From an uncultured bacterium (GTDB lineage Bacteria > Cyanobacteriota > Vampirovibrionia > Gastranaerophilales > Gastranaerophilaceae): DNA of 64,000 bases. Shown here piece after piece: positions 27,071 to 34,929 of the stretch. Position 1 is the stretch's first letter. Each line of letters starts with the position of its first letter. The DNA lies in the NCBI GenBank assembly GCA_900547155.1, contig URFH01000001.1, forward strand, positions 1 through 64,000, written 5' to 3'. The position numbers and the translations under genes are program-made. The notes beneath the pieces are model-generated. The model was given only the letters and a program-made list of their open reading frames with translations. It had not been told where the DNA came from and searched no databases.

Positions 27071-28627
27071 ATGAGTATCAACAATAAAATTATAGTAGTG
27101 GATGACGATAATATCGTACTTTCGGCGCTAAAAATGCTTCTTGATTTGCACGGATATGAAAACGCCGTGTATTTTGACGACCCGAAAAAGGCTCTTGAAA
27201 GCATTGAAAAAGAAGCGCCGGACTTGATTTTGTCGGATTTTATGATGCCACAGATGAACGGGATTGAGTTTTTAGGGCATGCAAAAAAACTTTGCCCTGA
27301 TATAAGCATGATTCTTCTCACAGGCTACGCTGACAAAGAAAATGCAATAAAAGCAATTAATGAAATCGGCATTTATAAATATATTGAAAAACCCTGGGAC
27401 AACGCGGATTTGCTCCTAAACATCAAAAACGGCTTAGAAAGAAGCCATCTTATAAGCGAATTGAACAAAAAAATCGAAGAATTGTCCGTCGCAAACTCAA
27501 AACTCGAAAAATACTCGATTTCGCTGGAAGAAATCGTAAAAGAGCGCACAAAAAGCCTCGCAGAATCGAACACAAAACTGAGTGCAATCATAAATTACTG
27601 CGCGGACGGAATCGTGCTGGTTTCCAACGAGGGCAATATTCTCCAGTCAAACCCCGCGTTTGAAAATATAACAGGCTTGAGTTCAAAATTTCTCATAGGA
27701 AAACACCTTGAAGAACTCGTGAAAAAGATAAACGACGGCGATTTGAACAAAATCACAAAGGGCGAAGAAGTGCTCGTGCGTGATGTAGAAATAAAAAACT
27801 GCATAAATGACCGAAATGTTCCGGTCGAGATGAATTTTGCACCCGTTTATGACGATATTCAAAGAATTTCCGGCTATGTCGGCGTTGTCAGAAATGTGAG
27901 CCTCCAAAAAGAGATGGAACGGCTCAGAGATGACTTCATTGCGACGCTTACGCATGACCTGAGAACGCCTTTGCTCGCTGCGATTCAGACTTTGCAATTT
28001 TTCCTTGACGGTTCGCTCGGAGAAATTGAAAACCGCCAGAAAACACTGCTCGACACAATGAAAAAAAGCAACGAGGACATGCTCGGGCTTGTAAACGCGC
28101 TTTTGGAGGTTTACAAATACGAATCCGGCAAGCTTAACCTTTGCAAAACGACTTTTTCGCTTAAAAGATTCATAGAAGAATGTATTTCACCCCTGGAAGC
28201 GCTTGCCCAAAAGAAAGAAATAACGCTTATTGCAGAAATTGGAGCAGAGGACGCTGAAATCACCGCTGACAGAAACGAACTTCGCCGCGTAATAATGAAT
28301 CTTTGCGGAAACGCGCTAAACCACACCCCGTCAGGCGGAAAAATCGAAGTTTGCGCAAAAAATCAGCATGGCGATTTGATTTTCAATGTAAAAGACAACG
28401 GAATCGGCATTCCGAAGCAGGATTTGGGCAAATTATTCAAACGTTTTTCGCAGGGGACATCGCAGAAACGCTCTGCGGGCACGGGATTGGGGCTTTATCT
28501 TTCAAGACAGATTGTCGAAGCCCACGGCGGGAAAATCTGGGCTCAAAGCGAAGTTTCCAAAGGAAGCGATTTCTTTGTAATGATTCCTGAAGCGGTAAAT
28601 TCCGGAAAAGAAGTAAACATTAATTGA
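27071..28627 (+). CDS. Hybrid sensor: receiver-PAS-histidine kinase
   Basis: The protein has about 518 residues from the ATG at 27071; the longer open frame to 26852 runs through the family 2 repeat and is not coding. Order: receiver domain (about 5-118, IVVDDDN, phospho-Asp in LILSDFMMP, Lys in YIEKPW), coiled-coil linker, PAS (about 175-290, LSAIINYCADGIVLVSNEG), HisKA with the phospho-His in ATLTHDLRTPL, and HATPase_c (NLCGNALNH, DNGIGIP, GTGLGLYLS). Cytoplasmic, with no membrane span. It is followed 7 nt later by a NarL-type regulator, its likely partner. The signal is unknown. Confidence 0.93.
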   Translation: MSINNKIIVVDDDNIVLSALKMLLDLHGYENAVYFDDPKKALESIEKEAPDLILSDFMMPQMNGIEFLGHAKKLCPDISMILLTGYADKENAIKAINEIGIYKYIEKPWDNADLLLNIKNGLERSHLISELNKKIEELSVANSKLEKYSISLEEIVKERTKSLAESNTKLSAIINYCADGIVLVSNEGNILQSNPAFENITGLSSKFLIGKHLEELVKKINDGDLNKITKGEEVLVRDVEIKNCINDRNVPVEMNFAPVYDDIQRISGYVGVVRNVSLQKEMERLRDDFIATLTHDLRTPLLAAIQTLQFFLDGSLGEIENRQKTLLDTMKKSNEDMLGLVNALLEVYKYESGKLNLCKTTFSLKRFIEECISPLEALAQKKEITLIAEIGAEDAEITADRNELRRVIMNLCGNALNHTPSGGKIEVCAKNQHGDLIFNVKDNGIGIPKQDLGKLFKRFSQGTSQKRSAGTGLGLYLSRQIVEAHGGKIWAQSEVSKGSDFFVMIPEAVNSGKEVNIN

Positions 28628-28634
28628 GGTAAAA

Positions 28635-29294
28635 ATGACGATAAAAGTTTTGCTGGTCGAAGACCATACAATGATTAGAATGGGCACTGCGCTTGTGATT
28701 GAGCGAACAGAGGGCATTGATTTGGTCGCAGAAGCCGAAAACGGTCAAGAGGGTGTTGAAAAAGCAAAAGAATTTGACCCGGATGTGATTCTTATGGACA
28801 TCGGGCTGCCCGTTATCGACGGAATTGAGGCTACGCGCCACATAAAAGAAATGGGGCTAAAGGCAAAAATCCTCATTTTCACTTCACGCGACAATGATGA
28901 CGATGTTTTTGCCGCGCTTGCGGCCGGAGCCGAGGGTTATATAATGAAAGGCGCAACAGCAGAGCAGCTTGCGTCCGCAATAATTGCCGTAAACGAGGGA
29001 ACAGCCTGGCTTGACCCTGCAATTGCACGGCTTGTGCTTTCAAATGTGCAAAAACAGTCAAAATCCGCGCCCCAAACAGAAATTAAGACCGGAAAAAATT
29101 CTTTCGGGCTGACAGAAAGAGAACTTGAGGTTTTGAGCCTGATTGTTGACGGGCTTTCTAACCCCGAGATTGCGCAAAAGCTTTTTATCACACGAGCCAC
29201 GGCAAAAGCCCATGTTCACAGTATTTTGCAGAAATTATACGTCGATGACAGAACACAGGCGGCTGTTACGGCAATGAGAGAGGGGCTTGTTTAA
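28635..29294 (+). CDS. NarL/FixJ-type response regulator
   Basis: The protein has 219 residues. The receiver (1-120) has EDHTM acid residues, phospho-Asp in VILMDIGLP, and Lys in YIMKGAT. A C-terminal LuxR-type helix-turn-helix (about 155-215) has LTERELEVLSLIVDGLSNPEIAQKLF in family form. The layout is typical of cyanobacterial NarL regulators. It lies between the kinase and the 29295 exported protein, which begins directly after the stop, suggesting one transcript of three genes. Confidence 0.94.
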   Translation: MTIKVLLVEDHTMIRMGTALVIERTEGIDLVAEAENGQEGVEKAKEFDPDVILMDIGLPVIDGIEATRHIKEMGLKAKILIFTSRDNDDDVFAALAAGAEGYIMKGATAEQLASAIIAVNEGTAWLDPAIARLVLSNVQKQSKSAPQTEIKTGKNSFGLTERELEVLSLIVDGLSNPEIAQKLFITRATAKAHVHSILQKLYVDDRTQAAVTAMREGLV

Positions 29295-30203
29295 ATGTTC
29301 TGGCGGATTTGCCTGATTTTTGTTGTTTTTCTGGGAGTTTGCGGGTCGTCTGTTGCCGAAAAGGTAATGAGAACAAATCAAATGCCCAAAACAATGGCAG
29401 AATACTACGAACAGGCACAAAAAGCCGCAGAAAACAAAAATCCCAATCCTGCAGCAAAAATTGAAAAAGACGAAACAATCATAAACATGCCCGACCCCAA
29501 AATCGGCCTGAAAAAATACAACAATCCGCCGGGAATGGTCGAAACAAACCTGAAAACCTTAAAAAAGAAGCGCCAGATGAACTCTATTGGCGTGGCTTCG
29601 CCGGACGGAACCAGAATGATTTTTACGAGGTATTATTATTACCCGACCTGCAAAATGACCGGCTCCGAGCTGTTTTTGATGAATCTTGACACATCCAAAA
29701 ACCTCAAAAGCCGCCTTGAAGAGGCGAACACCTACGTAGGGAAAATTTCTGTTTACAAAACAGGCATGGATTCGATGGATTACAATGTTCAGCGGACTTT
29801 AACGATTCTTGACTGGTCTGCTGACGGAAAAATGGCTGCGATTAAAGAAAAAATCTCCTACACCGAAGACGGGCTCTGGAAAACGAACCTGCTTGTTTAT
29901 GATTTCACAACGGAAAAGCTCAAAGACCTTTCAGAGGTGCGTTCAGCAATAAAATATTACTGGCTGAACAATGAGGAGCTGGATTTGAACGCATGCCGGT
30001 GGGATATTTTCCCTGTTGGCTGGGATGCGCTAAATCCCGAGCGGATAATTGTCATGGCTTATGCCTATACCGGCGAACGCCCGAAATTTCTCGGCACATG
30101 GTCGGTTGACGCAAAAGGCGACCGCTCAATGTTAATGTCATTAACAAGTGCGAACTTTCAAATCTCGCAAAACGGCACAGCGCTTAAACTTATTGCCGAT
30201 TAA
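29295..30203 (+). CDS. Exported beta-propeller-like protein
   Basis: The protein has 302 residues. A signal peptide ends near residue 21 (CGSSVAE-K). The mature part has PD40/TolB-like strand patterns (IGVASPDGTRMIFTRYYYY, LFLMNLDTSK, ILDWSADGKMAAIKEK, LLVYDFTTEKLKDL) expected of a six- or seven-blade propeller fragment. It starts at the stop of the response regulator, so it is probably the output or sensor part of that operon. Function is not recognised. Confidence 0.72.
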   Translation: MFWRICLIFVVFLGVCGSSVAEKVMRTNQMPKTMAEYYEQAQKAAENKNPNPAAKIEKDETIINMPDPKIGLKKYNNPPGMVETNLKTLKKKRQMNSIGVASPDGTRMIFTRYYYYPTCKMTGSELFLMNLDTSKNLKSRLEEANTYVGKISVYKTGMDSMDYNVQRTLTILDWSADGKMAAIKEKISYTEDGLWKTNLLVYDFTTEKLKDLSEVRSAIKYYWLNNEELDLNACRWDIFPVGWDALNPERIIVMAYAYTGERPKFLGTWSVDAKGDRSMLMSLTSANFQISQNGTALKLIAD

Positions 30204-30243
30204 TGCGGCAGGGCGTATAATTTAGAAAAAACGGAGTAAATTT

Positions 30244-31116
30244 TTGTACAAATATTATAAAAAATACGTTCCATACCTTTTTTTGATTCCTGCGGGAGTG
30301 ATTCTCGTTCTTTTCTTTTTCATTCCGTTTTTTGAAACGATTGTTTTGAGCTTTTTTGATTACAACTCGAATATTTATCATCCGGCCTTTGTTTCTCTGG
30401 AAAATTACCTTGTGCTTTTAAAATCGCCGATTTTTTACAAGGTTTTGTTAAATACTTTCATTTATCTGCTTGTTGCGGTGCCGTTTCTGGTGATTTTTCC
30501 GCTTATTCTGGCGATTATGCTCAATCAGAAAATCAGAGGGCTTACTTTATACAAAATTTTGATTTATTTGCCGGTAATTGTGTCCATTGTCGTTGCGGCG
30601 ATTGCTTTTAAGTGGCTTTACGCGCAGCAGGGGATTTTGAATTATTTTATGGAACTTTTTCACCTGCCTGCAATCGGATGGCTCACTGACCCCAATTTTG
30701 CGCTGTATTCAGTGATTCTGGTCACGGTATGGAAAGGAATCGGCTATTATATGATGATTTACCTTTCAGCGCTGATGGGGGTTCCCAAAGATTTGTACGA
30801 GGCGTGCGAAGTTGACGGCGCACCCCCCTTAACAAAACACCTTACGGTTACGCTCCCGCATCTTATGCCGACAATCGGGCTTGTTTCAACGATTTCGGCG
30901 ATTTCCGCGATGAAAGTTTTCGTTGAAATCTACGTTATGACAAAAGGCGGGCCGCTTGATTCGAGCAAAACCATTGTTTATTACATTTACGAGCGGGCGT
31001 TTGAGAATCTTGATTTAGGAATTGCGTCAGCGGCGTCGGTGATTTTGCTTTTGATTGTTCTGGTTATTTCAATAATCAATTTCAAATACTTTGACGACAA
31101 GAGGTATCAGCTATGA
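30244..31116 (+). CDS. Sugar-type ABC transporter permease (MalF/UgpA family)
   Basis: The protein has 290 residues with six predicted spans. The EAA loop that contacts the ATPase is present (YEACEVDGAPPLTKHLTVTLPHL, about residue 180). The start is TTG with GGAG 7 nt upstream. It overlaps the second permease by 4 nt. No substrate-binding protein or ATPase gene lies nearby, so the ATPase is probably a shared MsmK/UgpC-type subunit encoded elsewhere. The carbohydrate substrate is inferred from the family only. Confidence 0.92.
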   Translation: MYKYYKKYVPYLFLIPAGVILVLFFFIPFFETIVLSFFDYNSNIYHPAFVSLENYLVLLKSPIFYKVLLNTFIYLLVAVPFLVIFPLILAIMLNQKIRGLTLYKILIYLPVIVSIVVAAIAFKWLYAQQGILNYFMELFHLPAIGWLTDPNFALYSVILVTVWKGIGYYMMIYLSALMGVPKDLYEACEVDGAPPLTKHLTVTLPHLMPTIGLVSTISAISAMKVFVEIYVMTKGGPLDSSKTIVYYIYERAFENLDLGIASAASVILLLIVLVISIINFKYFDDKRYQL

Positions 31117-31973
31117 TGAAAAAGAACAAAAAAGCTTTCAACATCAAAGGATTTTACACACATTTGACGCTCATTCTGGTGTCTTTGTTGTCAATTTTTC
31201 CGTTTTTGTGGCTTCTTTCGACCGCATTGAAAGGCCCTGACGAAAATATTTTTCAATATCCGCCCGAATTTTTCCCGAAATTCCCAACCTGGGAGAATTT
31301 TAGCGGAGTTTGGAAGCAGATTCCGTTTATGCTTTATTTTTGGAACAGTATGATAGTTGCGGGGTTTACGGTGCTTTTAAACCTGATTTTGTCGGCGCTT
31401 GCGGCTTATCCGCTGGCAAGGATGGATTTTAAGGGCAAAAAAATAACGTTTTATGCGATTCTTGCGACGATTATGATTCCTTTTCAGGCGATAATGCTGC
31501 CGGTTTACCTTATCGTGCTCAAATTGAACATGGTGGACAGTGTAAACAATTTTATGGGATTTTTGGGGCTGATTTTGCCGTTTGCGGTGAATGCGTTCGG
31601 GATTTTTCTTATGCGGCAGGCATTTTTAGCGATTCCGCGCGAGCTTGAGGAGGCGGCTTTTGTTGACGGGTGCAATGTTTTTCAAATCTGGTGGAAAATA
31701 TTGATTCCGATGGTTAAGCCAACGCTTGCTGTTCTTGCGATTTTCACATTTATCGGCTCGTGGGGCGAATTTTTGTGGCCGAGCATTGTTTTAACGAAAA
31801 AAGCGCTTTATACGCTGCCTGTCGGGGTAAATGATTTACAGGGATTGTTCAGCGCAAACTGGCGCTACATTGCTGCCGGCTCAATCATCGCTACTGTGCC
31901 GATTTTGGTTTTCTTTATTGCAATGCAGAGGTATTTTATTTCCGGTGAGAATGAGGGGGCTGTTAAGGGGTAG
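31113..31973 (+). CDS. Sugar-type ABC transporter permease (MalG/UgpE family)
   Basis: The protein has 286 residues with six predicted spans. The EAA loop is EEAAFVDGCNVFQIWWKILIPM near residue 190. It is the second half of the heterodimeric membrane channel with the upstream gene. It is the last gene before a 480-nt intergenic region of repeats. Confidence 0.92.
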   Translation: MMKKNKKAFNIKGFYTHLTLILVSLLSIFPFLWLLSTALKGPDENIFQYPPEFFPKFPTWENFSGVWKQIPFMLYFWNSMIVAGFTVLLNLILSALAAYPLARMDFKGKKITFYAILATIMIPFQAIMLPVYLIVLKLNMVDSVNNFMGFLGLILPFAVNAFGIFLMRQAFLAIPRELEEAAFVDGCNVFQIWWKILIPMVKPTLAVLAIFTFIGSWGEFLWPSIVLTKKALYTLPVGVNDLQGLFSANWRYIAAGSIIATVPILVFFIAMQRYFISGENEGAVKG

Positions 31974-32042
31974 TTTTAGCCGTTTTTTGGGCGGGGATTG
32001 TTTTGATTTGCGTTTTTTTTTGGGGGGGATTGGTGCTTTGGC

Positions 32043-32169
32043 GCGAAAATCGCAGGAGTTTCCTTTTTCGTTCCGATTCCTCCGTCCACGCGGGGATTTT
32101 TGCGGGTATTTTCGGTTTTTTTGCGGACTCCCCCATAGTCACTACAAAGGAAACGCCTGAGATTTTCGC
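32043..32169 (-). repeat. Covarying-arm element family 1, copy C
   Basis: The 24-nt arms (32043-32066 and 32146-32169, starting GCGAAAATC) pair except for two A-G-type mismatches. The core edges match copies A and B. The core orientation is reverse to copy A. A family 2 copy follows 55 nt later, the same order as at 26.7 kb. The 31974-32454 gap holds these two elements and the small-RNA candidate. Confidence 0.8.
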
Positions 32170-32224
32170 TTTTCAGGATGGTAGCGGTGATTATACATAA
32201 TAACATTCAAAAAAATCATGCAAA

Positions 32225-32307
32225 GTAAAAAGGAAAGGGAATTTATTTTTCGACGCCTATGAGCGAAGCGAATCGAGCTAGAAAAATGAATTTCCTTTCC
32301 TTTTTAC
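32225..32307 (+). repeat. Covarying-arm element family 2, copy 2
   Basis: The 19-nt arms (32225-32243 and 32289-32307, starting GTAAAAAGG) pair with one G-U-type change. The core is identical to copy 1 except for one base in the GAGCTAG/GAGATAG segment. Confidence 0.8.
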
Positions 32308-32325
32308 GCAACAACAATCTACATA

Positions 32326-32354
32326 TTGACAAAATGTTAGCCATGCCTTACAAT
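32326..32354 (+). promoter_or_regulatory. Consensus promoter of a candidate small RNA
   Basis: TTGACA (32326-32331) and TACAAT (32349-32354) are 17 bp apart. No protein gene follows on this strand. Confidence 0.65.
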
Positions 32355-32360
32355 TAGTTA

Positions 32361-32452
32361 GTAAAGTTTGTTTAACCTAACATACTACTACATGCAAAAT
32401 TACCATAATTTACCTTTGAGATTGTATTTAGTGGGGCAATCTCATTTTTTTT
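32361..32452 (+). ncRNA. Candidate small RNA of about 92 nt
   Basis: From the predicted start near 32361 the transcript runs to an intrinsic terminator: TGAGATTG (32417-32424), a 12-nt loop, CAATCTCA (32437-32444) and a run of eight Ts. An open frame crossing it from an ATG at 32393 has no ribosome site. No known RNA family is recognised. Part of it is antisense to nothing visible; it ends next to the 3' end of the U32 gene. Confidence 0.5.
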
Positions 32453-32454
32453 GC

Positions 32455-34248
32455 TTAATCGTTCAAAACACGCATTTTGCACTCGGAACAATCAAACTCA
32501 AGCCCGTATTTTTTCCCGTATTCATCGACAAGATACAAATCCTGCGGTTTTGCGCCGTTTTTCAAACACAGACCGAGCTCGCGCCTTATGCAGTTTTTTG
32601 AAACCATAAGAGTTTTGCCCTTTGTGCCGGTTTCAAAGGCGCATTCCAGCACATTTGCGCCGCATTCTTCATAAAATTCCTTTGCTTTTTCATTTGAAAC
32701 ATTAAAAGTGTAATCCAGCTCCCTGAGCGGGTATTGAGGGGGTTCAAACTCTGTGATTCTTTGATTTGGCCTGTAGTTGTTTTTTCTAAATTGCTGATAA
32801 GCGCTGACAAATTCACGCCTGATTGCGTTGAGCTCTGAAACCGGCAAAAAATAGGAGAATTTTTCATCAACGCGAACTTTTTTAGCAAAAAACTCGCTAT
32901 CGCCAAGTTTTGAAAACTGCGCAATAACGTTTTCGATGGCTTTTGACGGATTTTTTGCAGGTTCAAACGCCTTTTTCACTTCAAAAACGAATTCTTTGTT
33001 TAAATCGACGCAAAAGCCCTCACCTGTTACTTTTATGTCAATTTCAAGTGGCAATTTTCTTTCAAATTTTGCCTGATTAAGGTTTTTGTCAAATTCAGAA
33101 TCAAAATTCCTGAAAACCTCCGCACCGCAGAACATTCCCGCTGAATCACGAACAACAATCGAGCTTCCGGAGGCTTTGATTACGTTCGTGCCTTTCAAAT
33201 CGCCGTTTTTGTCAAAGAAAACAATGCCGTCTTGCGCGCGTAGGTTGTTTTTTCCGTTGATTTTTACGGTTGAACCTTTTATTTCCGTGATTTTACCGAT
33301 TTTTTCACCGGTGAATTTCGGGGTTTTCGGGTTTATTAGATTTTTGCATTTTTCGCCTGCGTTAAAATCAGTGTAGCCGCGGTTGAAAGTTTTGTTGATA
33401 TCAGGGATAAAATCCGTTTTTATAACGCCAAAAGACGGGCGCAGAGCTGGATTTATTGAATCAATGAGGTTTCTGTAATAAGAAACGACGTTTTTTACAT
33501 AATTTTCGTCTTTTAAGCGCCCCTCAATTTTCAAAGAATCCACGCCTATTTCAATGAGCCGTTTTAAATGCTTTGCCATGGAAAAATCTTTCATTGAGAG
33601 CAAATATTGCGGTTTTGCGAGGATTTTTCCGTCTTTTGCCACGACGGAGAATTTTTTCCGGCAAGGCTGGGCGCATTCTCCGCGATTTGCGCTCCTGCCG
33701 CCCACAGAAGCGCTCAAATAGCACTGCCCGCTGTAACAAACGCATAAAGCACCGTGGATAAAAACTTCCAGCTCGACATTTGTGCTGTTTTTGACCTCCT
33801 CAATTTCCTTTAACGAAAATTCTCTGGGCAAAACCACGCGTTCGAGGTTGCATTTTTCAAGGAATTTGATTTTTTCAATGCTGTCGTTGTTGCACTGGGT
33901 GCTTGCGTGGAGCGGAATCGGGGGCAAATTCATCTTCAAAATCGCCATATCCTGAATAATCAACGCATCCACGCCGATTTCATAAAGATTGTGGATGAGT
34001 TTTTCTACGGATTCAAGCTCGTTGTCAAAAATAATCGTGTTCACTGTCACATAAACTTTGACATTGAATTTGTGCGCGTATTCTGTGATTTCTTTTATAT
34101 CTTCGAGCGAATTTCCTGCCTTTTTTCTTGCCCCGAAATCAGCAGCCCCGAGGTAAACAGCGTCAGCGCCCGCGTTAATTGCGGCGATTGCACAGTTTTT
34201 GTCTCTGGCGGGCGCCAGAAGTTCGATTTTTTGTTTTGCGTGATTCAT
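32455..34248 (-). CDS. Peptidase U32 family protein (rRNA/tRNA hydroxylation type)
   Basis: The protein has about 597 residues from the ATG at 34248. The N-terminal TIM-barrel-like part starts IELLAPARDKNCAIAAINAGADAVYLG. The PROSITE U32 signature is complete (EVFIHGALCVCYSGQCYLS, near residue 165), followed by further Cys (RGECAQPCRKK) that can bind an Fe-S cluster. Length and extra C-terminal domain resemble RlhA (23S rRNA C2501 hydroxylation) more than TrhP (tRNA). A TATAAT sits 6 nt before the ATG without a ribosome site, so the mRNA is probably leaderless. Confidence 0.88.
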   Translation of the reverse strand: MNHAKQKIELLAPARDKNCAIAAINAGADAVYLGAADFGARKKAGNSLEDIKEITEYAHKFNVKVYVTVNTIIFDNELESVEKLIHNLYEIGVDALIIQDMAILKMNLPPIPLHASTQCNNDSIEKIKFLEKCNLERVVLPREFSLKEIEEVKNSTNVELEVFIHGALCVCYSGQCYLSASVGGRSANRGECAQPCRKKFSVVAKDGKILAKPQYLLSMKDFSMAKHLKRLIEIGVDSLKIEGRLKDENYVKNVVSYYRNLIDSINPALRPSFGVIKTDFIPDINKTFNRGYTDFNAGEKCKNLINPKTPKFTGEKIGKITEIKGSTVKINGKNNLRAQDGIVFFDKNGDLKGTNVIKASGSSIVVRDSAGMFCGAEVFRNFDSEFDKNLNQAKFERKLPLEIDIKVTGEGFCVDLNKEFVFEVKKAFEPAKNPSKAIENVIAQFSKLGDSEFFAKKVRVDEKFSYFLPVSELNAIRREFVSAYQQFRKNNYRPNQRITEFEPPQYPLRELDYTFNVSNEKAKEFYEECGANVLECAFETGTKGKTLMVSKNCIRRELGLCLKNGAKPQDLYLVDEYGKKYGLEFDCSECKMRVLND

Positions 34249-34254
34249 TACAAA

Positions 34255-34260
34255 ATTATA
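34255..34260 (-). promoter_or_regulatory. -10 hexamer giving a leaderless U32 mRNA
   Basis: A perfect TATAAT on the minus strand lies exactly 6 nt upstream of the start codon. The -35 is weak. Confidence 0.55.
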
Positions 34261-34341
34261 CAAAAAAATTTGCAAAAATAGTGACTTTTCGCTATGTTTT
34301 ATTTATTCTTATGTTAAACACTATTAATCAAGGAGAAAAAT

Positions 34342-34851
34342 ATGCAAGTTATTTTAAGAAAAGATGTCCAGAATCTCGGCGAAGCCGGCGATATGGTTAA
34401 TGTTAAAGACGGTTACGCAAGAAACTTTTTAATCCCCCAAAACTACGCAGAAGTAGCAACAAAAGGCGCTGTTAAAAACAGAGAACAAAACCTCCAGAGA
34501 ATCAAAATCAAACAGGAAAGACTTCACAACGAAGCTCTTGAACTCGCTTCTAAAATTGAAGCTCTCGGACAAATTGAACTCACTGCAAAAGCCGGTGAAA
34601 GCGGAAAACTCTTCGGTACAATTACAACTAAAAAACTCGCCGAAGAACTCAACGCAAAACTCGGTTCTGAAGTTGACAGAAAAAATATTTCGCTGGATAC
34701 AGCAATCAACCACGTTGGCGAATACAGAATGCTTATTAAATTGACTTCAAAAGTTAAAACCGAGCTCCCTGTAATCGTTTCAGCTTCTGAAATCATCAAA
34801 GAAGAAATCGTTGAAGAAACAGAATCACAAGAAGAAGTTTCTGCTGAATAA
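34342..34851 (+). CDS. rplI: 50S ribosomal protein L9
   Basis: The protein has 169 residues. The N-terminal domain is family-typical (MQVILRKDVQNLGEAGDMVNVKDGYARNFLIP), then the long connecting helix and a C-terminal domain with GKLFGTITTKKLAEEL. A Glu-rich tail of about 20 residues (EEIVEETESQEEVSAE) extends beyond the usual end. AAGGAGA precedes the ATG. Confidence 0.97.
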   Translation: MQVILRKDVQNLGEAGDMVNVKDGYARNFLIPQNYAEVATKGAVKNREQNLQRIKIKQERLHNEALELASKIEALGQIELTAKAGESGKLFGTITTKKLAEELNAKLGSEVDRKNISLDTAINHVGEYRMLIKLTSKVKTELPVIVSASEIIKEEIVEETESQEEVSAE

Positions 34852-34870
34852 TTTGATAAAAAATAGAACA

Positions 34871-34903
34871 AAAAGGCGCTCAACTATCGGGCGTCTTTTT
34901 ATT
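34871..34903 (+). terminator. Probable terminator after rplI
   Basis: AAAAGGCGC, a loop, and GCGTCTTTTT form an imperfect GC stem followed by Ts, just ahead of the uvrB promoter. Confidence 0.6.
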
Positions 34904-34929
34904 TGGAAAATTAATGATAATATATTGTT

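Noticed and set aside
32368-32601. Open frame across the small-RNA terminator and into the antisense of the U32 gene
   Set aside because: There is no ribosome site, it crosses a terminator, and it mostly mirrors the U32 coding sequence.
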